Source: Ochotona curzoniae (lineage: Eukaryota; Chordata; Mammalia; Lagomorpha; Ochotonidae). Taken from it: a stretch of 64,000 nucleotides of DNA. This document shows, piece after piece, positions 22,841-32,812 of the stretch. Made by a program: the position numbers and the translations under genes. Below the pieces are notes generated by a model that was given only the letters and a program-made list of their open reading frames with translations, did no database searches and had not been told where the DNA came from. The DNA is taken from contig NW_024467121.1 in NCBI RefSeq assembly GCF_017591425.1, positions 20,286,707 to 20,350,706 on the forward strand. The letters are read 5' to 3'. Numbering within the stretch: position 1 is the stretch's first letter; the number at the start of each line of letters is the position of its first letter.

Positions 22841-24813
22841 GTGGGGTACTTAAAAGCCTTCCATCCACAGCATGCCATTGATAAAACAAAAAACAAACTA
22901 TGCCCCTTTCTCCAGTGTCATAGAATGGCATTCAAGGCTGCCCCAGCTATATACTTCATTCCATATCCTAAAGGAGTATTAGTCCCCACCCAGCTTCCTG
23001 GTGCTGAACAACTTGTCTTGAAATACTCATGACACCATTCTCACTGTGTGCTCTCTCCCAGGAAATCTGCTCTGTGCCCCACGTCAGCCAGAGGCTCCTG
23101 CCTGGTAATGTATGCAAGATACCTCTGCAATGAGGTGCAGTGATCCAAAGCACAGCATGCCTGCATATTCTGGTCATGAAAGCACTGCCACCCAGGTCTG
23201 CCACATTCTTCTACTCCACCACCCAGGTTCCCTTTCTCTTTCTGACCTTCTCAGTCCAAATGGGCTGTACAGTGTCAAGGAACATGACTACCCTGCAGAT
23301 AATTCTGGGACTCTAGCAGGCAAATGCCCAGTGCCCCTGGAAGCCCCCGAGGAAGTGACAATAGCTGTGGTCACTCCAGCTGTTTACCAATGATACACAG
23401 CTGACTGGCTAACATATGTTTGCACCACCATCCTATCCATAGCTCCTTACCTATGTCTCTAACCAATCACTTAACTTGCCACACTGAATGTAGCTGTGTT
23501 CAATTCATCTCAACTCACCCCACCCTAGTCACCACCCCCTGCACCATACCCAACCAGGTATATCCAAGATGCTGCTTGAAACACTGAATTAACAGCAGAT
23601 TGGCTGAGCTCTCCTCCTCAGTTCAGGTAACTGACAGTGGTGGATTTCAAAGGCAGATTTGGAAATGGGGCACTCAGCTATAGGGAGCTGCTGTTCATGC
23701 CAGCTTTTCACTGACCCCTGAAGACAAAACACCAATTCAGCAGGGCCTTCAGGAGGTGCCACTCACACAGAAACACCATGGATATGAACAAGCCTAGAAC
23801 CACCTCATTAACCCTAAATAGAAATAAAAGCAATAACCTGGCACAGTGCCCTATGCAATTTAAATAATATTTTCTCCAGGCTTTCTGTACACTCCATTTT
23901 AATAGCTCAGCATACTATTTTAGGTACCAATAGAGATGTCTGTTATTGCCAAATTAGCCTACAGTGCTCATCATTAAACCATCAATTTTTCCTTGCCAAA
24001 ATTTCTAAGCTTTAATGTTGAAATATTCCTGTTTCATTATCTCCAGTAAACAACTGGTTTTCTCCTAAAAGAAAATTGACATTCCCTTATCAAAACACAA
24101 TGGTATGCCCCATAGCCTCGCTGATCAGCACTAGAGCGCCTTGTCCCTCACCAAGACCCACATTCCCTCCCAGAGAAACATGACGGTATCAACTGCTGCC
24201 CCTGTGGAAAGCCACGGTGGTCAGTACGACATATGGAGACAGTGTGTTGGACAAGTTGCTTGCTATTCACCTGGTCTCTGCATAAGCACAGCAGAGGGCA
24301 AACGCACAACTTGGGCTACTCATACCCATCCCAGAGCTTTGAATGCGAACATTGAAGAAAAACCGTAGAATGTGCCTGTGACATACACAGCCTCAGCTCA
24401 ATTTAAGTCCCCTTCCAATTCCTTCTCTCTATAACAGTGGTATTCATCGATGTCTTATATTTTGTGAACAATTGAGAAGGAGAGAACTGGAAGGAAATGC
24501 ACTTGAGATTCTCTGGAACAAGTTGCCAAGTTTATAGGTGATGAAGATGAGTCCTAGAGAGCAGCTGTCTCCTAAAACGTAAGAATTTGTGACCTTGCCA
24601 ACACTTCCAGTTCTCTGCTTAAACAGTCAATTATCTCCCCACTAAGACTGAAAACTTTTCACATCCACCAGAAACACTCTGCTTAAACCCTCAACAGGGC
24701 AATTATGGTTGCACAGGACAAGCACTGCACAGTTAATGGATGCATTTATACCAACATTTAAGTGATGGCACCCCTGGAATTTCGGACCATGGATTCCTGG
24801 ATGTATCCACGAG
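22841..24813. other. Unique DNA with a possible MIR
   Basis: A MIR-like stretch on the minus strand near 24525-24640 (TAGGTGATGAAGATGAGTCC, TTGTGACCTTGCC) is the only repeat hint. A 93-codon frame at 23112-23393 has no family support. Confidence 0.4.
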
Positions 24814-24828
24814 GAGGACACATCTTCT

Positions 24829-25028
24829 TTTTTTTATGTTAAATATATTTATTCTTTTTTTAATTGTTATTAACATTGTATTATGTGATACAGTTTTATA
24901 GGCACTGGGGATACACCCCACCCCACCCACAACCCTCCCCTCATAGTGGATTCCTCCACCTTGATGCATAACCACAGTTCAATTTCAGTTGAGATTCCTT
25001 CATTGCAAGCATATACCTAGCATAAAGT
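24829..25028 (-). mobile_element. Young L1 3' end with perfect 15-bp target-site duplication
   Basis: T-rich left end (the poly(A) in reverse), then CATTGTATTATGTGATACAG and a C-rich tract CACCCCACCCCACCCAC, which is the reverse complement of the G-rich L1 3' UTR tract. It is the same sequence, reversed, as 32060-32281. GAGGACACATCTTCT occurs at 24814-24828 and 25029-25043. Only about 200 bp of the 3' UTR was copied. Low divergence from the other copy indicates recent L1 activity. Confidence 0.9.
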
Positions 25029-25218
25029 GAGGACACATCTTCTATCTTCCCGCAGAGGAACCAGCAAGAGGCACAGATGCTTCACACCCAACTGCCCACG
25101 TAGGGTCAGTGGTACTAAGGACAAATGATCATGACTCTGGCCTCAAGGATGAAGTGGAGATTCAGAGGCTTCAATAAAACCCCCAGCTTAACAAAGGGTC
25201 AAAACTATGATAACTTGT

Positions 25219-25700
25219 GTTATGGTTTGGATACACTTTGAGTGTGTCCCCTAAATGTTAATGTGCTAGAAGCTCAGCTCCCCACAAGATGGTACTGAGT
25301 GCGAAATGAGACTGAATTGGGACTGGCACCATGGCATAGTAGGCTGTCTCCACCTGCAGTACTGGCATCCCACAGTGGCACTGATTTATGTCCCAGCTTC
25401 TCCACTGCTGTCCAGCTCCCTGCTATGGCCTGGAAAAGCAATGGAGGGCGGCTCCACTTCCCATCCAGCTCCCTGCTTGTGGCCTGGGAAAGCAGTCGAG
25501 GATGGCCCAATGCTTTGGGACCCTGCACCCATGTGGGAGAACCAGAAGAGGTTCCTAGTTCCCAGCTTCAGATCGGCGCAGCACTGGCTGTTGCGGTCAC
25601 TTGGGGAGTGAATCATCAGACAGAAGATCTTCCTCTCTGTCTCTCCTCCTCTCTGTATATCTGACTTCGCAATAAAAATAAATAAATCTTAAAAAAAAAC
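25219..25700 (+). mobile_element. Composite insertion: LTR-like 5' part joined to a mosaic CSINE
   Basis: ATAACTTGTG (25209-25218) and ATAACTTCTG (25701-25710) bracket the block and match adjacent Tigger sequence, so it interrupts the transposon. It starts with MaLR/MST-like LTR text (TATGGTTTGGATACACT, GTGTCCCCTAAATGTTAATG; 25219-25316), followed by a SINE whose first ~130 bp is of the old subfamily (CACCATGGCATAGTAGGCTG, CTGGCATCCCACAG) and whose remainder from about 25452 is of the young one, with about 50 bp of the middle present twice (CAGCTCCCTGCTATGG, then CAGCTCCCTGCTTGTGG). Confidence 0.65.
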
Positions 25701-25926
25701 AATAACTTCTGAAAACAACATTGATGATTCTGTCATCGTACAAACATCACAAGTTGACTTACACAAACTCAAACTGCATAGCCTGACATATACCTCGGCT
25801 CTATGGCATATCCAACTAATCCTGTAGTACATGCCTATATGACATGTTACTGTACTGAGCACAGAAGGTGACTGTAATACAATGTTAAGTATTTGTGAAT
25901 ATTTCTACACACAGCAAAGTTACTCA

Positions 25927-26215
25927 AGGGCTAGTGCTGTGTTACAGCCACTAAGATGCCGTCAGTGAGGCCAGCATTCCATCTCAGAACAGTGGTTCCT
26001 AGTACCAGCTGCTCTACTTTCTATACGGGTTCCTGTTGATGTGCCTGAGAAGCAGCACAACACGACCCAACTACTTGGGACTTTGGCACCCATGTGTGAG
26101 TCCAGGATGGGGCTCCCACCTCCTGGCTTCAGTGTAAATGTTATAGCCATTTGGGGAGGGTCTGTCTCTTCCTCCTTCTCTACTGCTATTCCTTTTAAAT
26201 AAAAAATGAATTTAG
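25927..26215 (+). mobile_element. Old CSINE nested in the Tigger element
   Basis: GGGCTAGTGCTGTGTTACAG head, GGCCAGCATTCCATCTCAGA, ACTACTTGGGACTTTGGCAC, CATTTGGGGAGGGTCTG and an A-rich end TTTTAAATAAAAAATG. Decayed, consistent with an older lagomorph SINE wave. Confidence 0.85.
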
Positions 26216-27095
26216 GAGGTTGGGTAGAAGTATAATAAAATTACTATATAAAAATCACAGAATGGCACTACTCCTAACATGAATGGTGCCTGCAGGAATG
26301 GAAGCTTCTGAGTGAGCCACTAACCAAGTGATAAAAGAACATGAAGTCCAAAGACATGATGGCCTACTATAGTGGACTTTATAAACCCCACACAATTTTC
26401 ATACAGAAAATTTTTAAATGTATTTTCAATAATAAATTAACCTTAGCTTACTATAACTTTCTTACATTATAAACTTTTTATTTAAAAACTCTTTTGTCAA
26501 CATATAATTCAAAACAATACAGTTGTACAAAGATGTTTTCTTTTTTATCCTCATTTGTAAGCTTTTCTGTTCTAAAGTTTTTCCCTAAACTTTTTTTTTT
26601 CACAAAAACTAAGAAGTACATACATTAACCTAGCCCTATACAGAGTCAGGACCACCTTCCTAAGGGTCTTCCACCTGCACATGCTGTGGAGAAAAATCTT
26701 CAAGGGAAACAACATGAAGCTGCCCCCGCCCTACAGTCGCCTTCTTCTACAGACAGCTTCTGAAGCACCTGCTTGAAGCTGTCTTCTTAAACATTTTTCA
26801 GTAAACAGAAGGAATACACACTAAAAGAACTATAGCAACCACATAACGCAGTAACATATTTTTTATAATCATTACCAAGTATTAGTGTACCTAACTATAT
26901 ATGTACTGGTTTCATCTGACTGGCAAAAGAACTTGCCACAAGCTTCTGAGTAATATATTCAATTATGTTATGGTAACCACATCATGAGCCAGCAGGAATG
27001 TATCACCTCCATTATAATCTTAGAGGACTATCTTTGTATATACAGTTAATCATTGATTGAAACACGGTTTTACAATATGAAACAGTACTAGAAAC

Positions 27096-28140
27096 TAAAC
27101 TACCCAGAATAACACACAATTGGAATGTTTGAATCCAGATTAGTTACCATGCGCTACGTGGAACACCAAAGAAATCCTTGTGCTGACACTCTAGGTTATG
27201 AACATCTATCTTATATAAAAATCCTACTTGAGTCTCACTGCAGTATCCACCTCTGTCTTTCAGCTAGTTCAAGATGGCTGTTCGAGCTTTAGTCATTAAT
27301 TGCATTCCAACAGCAAGAAGGATACAGAAAAAAAGAAAGGTATGTCCTTCCTTCGATGGACATTTCCTGGAAGTTCACACAGCCACAATCATTTGTAAGG
27401 GATAGTGAGATATACATTCTTTAGTGCAAGAGGAAAAGATGAAGTAAACACAGATATTGGTGATGTTAGGAGCAACAACTTTCATAGAACATAAAGGGGC
27501 CTCCATGGTCTTGCCAGTTCTATCTTTGACAGTCTATCCATCACACACATCAATGCTCAACATTCCAGCCACACTTAAGCACACACATTTTATCCTAGCA
27601 TACAGAACTCTCCTTTACACTCTAGTCCTTTTTCTCTGAGCTTCTGTGCCTTCTTTTGCTTCTGACTCTGTCTATCCCTCTCTCTTCTGAGCCTCATTCT
27701 GCTGATGGCTGATTCATTGGCTTTCACCTCCTCACCCTCGCGGCTTGTTTCACCTCTAAGCTTCCAGAACCTTATGTTCTCTCACCAGTATTTACTGGTT
27801 CAATGTATTGCCCCTAGCAGTCCCTTACCAGTTTCTTCTGCTGGGCTAACAGTGGCCTCGGGGAAGGTCTGGAATCTTCTACATGTCTCCCTTTACAACC
27901 TCCTCTTGGCCCTGTCTAACACAGGCACTTGCCAAAAACTGTGTGATTATCCAAACTCTGCACCACTGTTGGGAGCTGAGCTGTGAGTGACTGGGGGGCT
28001 AAACACTATGGGTTGTGTTTTTCCTTTTTTTATGGGGGTAAGCACATTTACATGACCTGGATATCAAACTAATGAAGGGATGCACTGAGGGATATTACAT
28101 CCATGTCTCCATGTACTTCATTATTCTGGTTTTCCCCCCC
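27096..28140. other. Unique DNA
   Basis: No feature supported. A T/C-rich stretch 27600-27700 and an open frame of 93 codons at 27705-27986 (hydrophobic, Ser/Leu rich) have no further support. Confidence 0.4.
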
Positions 28141-28144
28141 AAAA

Positions 28145-28560
28145 AAACATTTTTATTAGTTTCTTTTTTATGTTCCAGCATTTATGCATATGAACACAGA
28201 CATGAATATGGGCTTATTTTCCTCCATTTCTTATGCAAAAGTTAGCACTGCTTAGCTTCTTTCATTGAGCAACATATCATAGCAACCTCACCCTGTCAGT
28301 ACAAAGAGCATCTTGTTCTTTTATAGTAGCACAGAATCCCAATATGTGGATATGGATATGGCACTGTTTTTCTAAGTGGTTCTCTTTGTCATTACAACAA
28401 TGCTATAGAGGTCATTTCATAGATAGGGATGTGAATCTACAAATAAATTCCAAAGTGAGATTTCTGTGAAATGGTAAATGCATTTGTCATTTTAGTAGAT
28501 GTTGTGGCATGGCATTCCTAAACTTTAAAAGGTTATCTCAAAGCCCTTTAAAAATGATCT
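28145..28560 (-). pseudogene. Old L1 (L1M-type) 3' ORF2 remnant, reverse
   Basis: Plus-strand text is the reverse complement of an old L1: ATAGTAGCACAGAATCCCAA ('GTATTCCATTGTGTGG' block), CATTACAACAATGCTATAGA ('CAAACAATGCTGCAATGAA' block), TACAAATAAATTCCAAAGTG ('GATAAATTCCTAGAAGTGG' block), GGTAAATGCATTTGTCATTT. Strongly diverged, with no coding capacity. Confidence 0.72.
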
Positions 28561-29063
28561 TTTCTAAACAAATAGACCATGGAGATATGGCACATTATTT
28601 CACTGTCATTGGGACATTTTGTCACATCCACAGTGGATTAGGGTTGGGCACTAGGTGGGAGAAACATTCTGGCTTAGCTGTCTTTTCAAACACTGTGCAT
28701 CTCAACCCAGTGATTTTTTTTTTCTTGGCATTTACAAAAAGGCCATTTCTGCCTGGGGTCTGTACCATTACAAAGCATTTAATGGAGTTACAGACAAAAT
28801 GACAAATTTCTCACACTGAAGGCATTTTCCTGGAAACATGCAATTTGGCTTTACATCCCACTCTAGGAGATTTGAAAACATTATAATATATCAAACCACT
28901 AGGCCATTCTGTGGTTTCCTAGCCACAGGAGGCAAGGAATGGCCAGGAGATAAATCTCCATACCTCAGCAAAGGTGCTAGGGTGGAGAAAGTTGCCTTGG
29001 ACCAGGTCATGAGGCTCCTTCTATGAACAAAAAGATACCCTTCTTTGATGTGAGTGTGTGTGT

Positions 29064-29101
<38 letters not shown>

Positions 29102-29600
29102 AACCAGAGCTGTCAAATGGTAAGTATTATGAGTAATTTTTTATTTTAGACCTGGATATATGGACACTGGTCTGCCGAGTTCAACTTCGCTTATTTTGAT
29201 ATCCTGCAAGATTATTCAATGCTCATCCAAGGCCTATATTGTCCAATGAGCTTACCAACTTCAGTGCCCTACTTGGATAATCCATTACTGTGAATGGTAC
29301 ACTTTGCACCAAGTGCTAATGCTTGGACATCAGCAGTAGTCCCTGATTCCTCAAGCCACATGTTAAATTTAACAGTAAGTCTTGTCAAGTCTACCTCAAG
29401 AAAAGTGCCCTCCATTGTCAATTCCTCTAAATTTACTGCTACCATCCTACCAATAGTATCCGGTGTGGATGACTGCCTCAGCCACTTGACTGGCATCCGT
29501 GCTTTGATTTTCACTCTTCTGCTCTCCAGGTCTATGCTGAAAACCTCCAAAGGAACCCAACTGCAGTGGAAGTAAAGTTAACATTCATGAGTTCACCCTG
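28561..29600. other. Unique DNA with a microsatellite and an unexplained open segment
   Basis: Contains the compound microsatellite at 29051-29101 and, at 29269-29575, a stretch open on both strands. The minus frame (about 100 codons, with motifs WLRQSSTPDTIGR and ALALGAKCTIHS) reads more like a protein than neighbouring frames; I could not match it to any family. It may be a decayed processed pseudogene or chance. Confidence 0.35.
29051..29101 (+). repeat. Compound microsatellite (GT)n(GA)n(GACA)n
   Basis: TGAGTGTGTGTGTGAGAGAG is followed by about seven ACAG/GACA units. The three motifs differ by one base step each, as expected when repeat types evolve from one another. Confidence 0.95.
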
Positions 29601-29990
29601 TGATCCAGAGTCAATGTGTTCAGTTTCTTCTTACTGATCTATTCTGGCTCAAGCCTGTCCTTCCCTCAGGTCTTCTTGCCCTTGTCTGGCAACTCTTCCA
29701 CTGGTTCGTCACTAAGGTAACATTAGCTCACCCTTCTGGGGCCATCCCCTTGTCACTTTATCACTAAGTCCTGCTCTGAACATCCTACCTGACATACTCA
29801 TGTTGCACTGTGAGTTCATTCTCTGCCCTTGCACTTACATTAATTCTCCTGTGTGTTTTATGTGTTCATTATCTCCTGCCTCCGTGAGATGTCGGTGTCA
29901 TCAGATCAGAAATCACTGCCATATCTCTAGTGCCCAGCATGATGTGTGCCACATAGCAACTGCTCAGTAGAGAGTTGCTGAATAAGTAGT
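29600..29990 (+). mobile_element. L2 3' region
   Basis: GGCTCAAGCCTGTCCTTCCC through GAGATGTCGGTGTCATCAG, AGTGCCCAGCATGATGTGTG and CTCAGTAGAGAGTTGCTGAA follow the L2 3' end order, ending in the diagnostic GTTGCTGAATAAGT. Ancient LINE, about 390 bp, no coding capacity. Confidence 0.75.
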
Positions 29991-30129
29991 GTCAGAAACC
30001 TGAAAAAGCCATGTCTTCTGTTCTTCACCTTTAATCTCTACTGTGGGTATTTTCTCATTGAGTTCTTTAAGTATCTCATAAAATTTTGTTTCATATTTGT
30101 GCTGTGAGGAGAGCCAGGCCAGTTTATTC

Positions 30130-30360
30130 CTGAGTGTACATTATTATACAGCTGTTAGCAATTATTAATCACACACCACCAAACACCCTTCACGGCCCCA
30201 GGCAACCTAACGGAGAACATCAGTCACACGATGGTGGGCATGCCCACTTAACAGACGAAGTGGAAACAGGAAATGAGGGTGGAATATTGCATCCAAGTCA
30301 AGTATATGGGGCAGACCAAGAGAAAATAACACTGAGATCTTCATTCTGACCTCAGAACCT
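30130..30360 (-). mobile_element. Possible MIR
   Basis: Sequence with ACTTAACAGACGAAGTGGAA and ATCTTCATTCTGACCTCA resembles the reverse complement of a MIR core ('CATTTTACAGATGAGGAAAC ... TCTGACTCC'). Weak. Confidence 0.4.
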
Positions 30361-30419
30361 GACAAGTGGCTCCTAGAGGTTCCCCAGGGATGTGGCCTTC
30401 ATCATCAGCATCTGCTTCC

Positions 30420-31160
30420 AGCTTTAGAGTTGGGACACTCTGCCTCTACCCCTCTCTTTGATCCTACTCTAGGTAAGGACATGGTTAGCCCCCTGTTTCC
30501 CTACAGCCACTCTTATCTATTTGGATGTGCTACCCCGGTTTGGATTCCCTCAAGCCTGCACTATGGCTATCACAATTGCCTCCCACCTGGTCTTTCTGCC
30601 TCTGGTGAGTACCTTGGCCACATGCATTCAGAATGACCTTCCTGAAGAACGAATAGCATCATTTAACTGACCTCAGCCCAGTGCAGCATTTTCCAAGCAA
30701 TGTCTTATAAGGAAGGGGACAGAGGCACAGAGACAGTGCCATCTTTGAAGGGTACTTTAATGGCTCCCACATAACCATAGGCCCTTCAACCTGACAAGCA
30801 CATTCTTCCGCAGGCTGCACCTGCTTCTTTTTCCTGCTTCATTTTCAGCCATTTTCCCTTCTGCAGCTTCCAGTGTAAGCATACATATCACCTGCAAATT
30901 GCAATGACTTCCTCCCCCATGCACCATTCTGAAGACTTGGCCCAAGCTTCATCTGGTTTCCCTGAATTTTTAAATCAAGAACAAGTGATACTTCTTTTCA
31001 GAGCTCGTTGTGTTGTTCACTGTGATTCACTGCGTTGTTCCTGACCACAATACTATAGTAAAGCTCTTTGCACTTTGCTTTCGGTTTCACATTTTGATTT
31101 AAATTGTTCAACTTCTTGTCTGCCTTTCAAATTAGGTTATGTGTTTTGAGGAAAATCTAT
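30420..31160 (+). mobile_element. L2 fragment(s)
   Basis: CACTATGGCTATCACAATTG CCTCCCACCTGGTCTTTCTG, then CAGAATGACCTTCCTGAAGA matches the L2 interior (the 'ACTGGTCTCCCTGCTTCC ... GAGTGATCTTCCTAAAA' zone), and CTTGTCTGCCTTTCAAATTA GGTTATGTG near 31115 fits its 3' zone. Boundaries and continuity are uncertain. Confidence 0.55.
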
Positions 31161-31868
31161 TTTATTAATCTTCCTATTCAGAACCTTCCTAGTACAAAGC
31201 AACAGTTCAACAACAAAAAATTCTGTCCAGTAAATTAGTAATAAGTCTATGAAATAAAGTCTGTGTTTACTTCCTTGAGGTAGGTTCCCCAGCTCAGTAT
31301 GGGATCCACTGAACTTTACGAGGTTCTGGCTCTGTGCCTGAGTAGAGATGACATCACTGCTCAAACCTCTGCTTCTCAATACATTCCCCTCGACTCCATC
31401 TTCAAGGTAAAAGACATGAGCTATTCTGGGATCACCAATTCTAATTCAAGTCAATCTGCCTGGTGCAGTGCACCTATATTCTAAAAACAAGCATGTTACA
31501 TCTGCAGGGACAAACATATCTAACAACAGATGGACTTTGCCGTAAACGTACCATGGACAACCATTCTACTCATCTCCCTTGCCTCCCCTTCCTCTCCTCC
31601 AGAGTGTCCTTGATCCCAGTGCAGCCAGCCTCCTGGCCCACCACTTTGCCTTGATAAGTCCGTTTCCCTGCAGAACGTGAGGGACAGTTAGCCATCCAGA
31701 TCATGATGTAGAAGAAGGGCAAGGAAGAGCAACACGGTTCTGCATAAGCCATGGGGACACATCTGAGAATATTTCCACACATCTTGTGGACATAAACACC
31801 TTAAAAAGCTCCATGAGGCAGGAGAGGACATGAACAGAGGAGAAAGGCTGGAGAAAATGGCAGCAACC

Positions 31869-32281
31869 CACCTCAATTGTTGAAATGTCAATGGAGTAGT
31901 CACAGGATATGGTTAAGAATTTGCATTATTTTAATATATTGTTTACTCAATACTATGTCAATTAATACCATAACATTGTATATTGTTGCTGATGTTATGT
32001 AGGGGCTTTTGATTGATCGGGTTTTTACTCTGTTGGCTCTACCTTCAGACCAGAGAAGGTCTCCCCAAGAAGCCGCTGAACTTATCTGGACAATAAGATG
32101 CTGGGCTCTATGCTTGGTATATGCTTACAATGAAGGAATCTCAACTGAACTTGAACTGGGGTCACGCAGCAAGGTAGAGGAATCCACCAAGGGGGAGGGT
32201 TATGGGAGGGGTGGGGGGAATTCCAGTACCTATAAAACTGTGTCACATAATACAATGTTATTAATAATAATGATAAAAAAA
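31869..32281 (+). mobile_element. Young L1 3' end with perfect 17-bp target-site duplication
   Basis: 5'-truncated copy of about 413 bp of L1 3' sequence with CAACTGAACTTGAACTGGGG, the G-rich tract GGGGGAGGGTTATGGGAGGG and the terminal AATACAATGTTATTAATAAT, then poly(A). AGAAAATGGCAGCAACC occurs at 31852-31868 and again at 32282-32298. Same family as 24829-25028 on the other strand. Confidence 0.92.
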
Positions 32282-32454
32282 AGAAAATGGCAGCAACCAA
32301 GATGCAGCAAATGAGCAATTTCTTTCAGGCAAGCCATGTTTCTTAAGATAGTTATCTTACTATTCCAATTGCCTCAGTCCACTTCCTTTCAATACAATAC
32401 ATACTGGGTACTTTTCAAAGAAAAGAAGCTAATTTAGCTGACCATTTAAGAAGA

Positions 32455-32812
32455 TGAAAGTCTAAAATCAGGGGGTCCATCTGTCTGGCCTGGGGTGAGG
32501 GCCTATTGGCAGATGGCATCATCACCGTGGGAACTGCAGAAAAGAACACATGGTGAGACAGGAAGTCAGAGGAAATCAGGTACCAGGCTAGCTCCTTTTA
32601 TAACCACCTGCCCCAGGGGAACTAACCAGAGTCCCAAGAGAGTTTACATTATTATTTCCCTAGGGTGATATCCCCAGAGACCTAATTACCTCCCACCAGG
32701 TTCTACCTCTCTGAGGTCTCATCACTTCTCAACATTTCCACCCTGGGGACCTAGCTTCCAGCACAGGAACCTCTGCAAGACACATTCAAACCATATCCAA
32801 ATCCTGCACCAA
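32455..32812 (-). mobile_element. MLT1/MST-type MaLR LTR, reverse
   Basis: GGTGAGGGCCTATTGGCAGA, CACATGGTGAGACAGGAAGT, TCCTTTTATAACCACCTGCC, GACCTAATTACCTCCCACCA, ACACATTCAAACCATATCC read as the reverse complement of a MaLR LTR from its 3' side to its 5' start (TGATATGGTTTGAATGTGTC class). About 360 bp, ancient, probably a solo LTR. Confidence 0.85.

Larger units (their letters stand above)
25170..27095. mobile_element. Tigger-type (TcMar) DNA transposon, ancient, with nested insertions
   Basis: Reading across two younger insertions, the sequence follows a eutherian Tigger-family transposon end to end: left end CAGCTTAACAAAGGG (25183-25197), ATAACTTCTGAAAAC (25701), TGTCATCGTACAAACATCAC, CATGTTACTGTACTGAGCAC, TAATAAATTAACCTTAGCTT (26431), ACATTAACCTAGCCCTATAC (26621), CTTCCACCTGCACATGCTG, CATTATAATCTTAGAGGACT (27010) and a decayed right end near 27090. 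No transposase frame remains; the internal sequence matches a non-autonomous or internally deleted form. Older than the lagomorph radiation. Confidence 0.82.
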
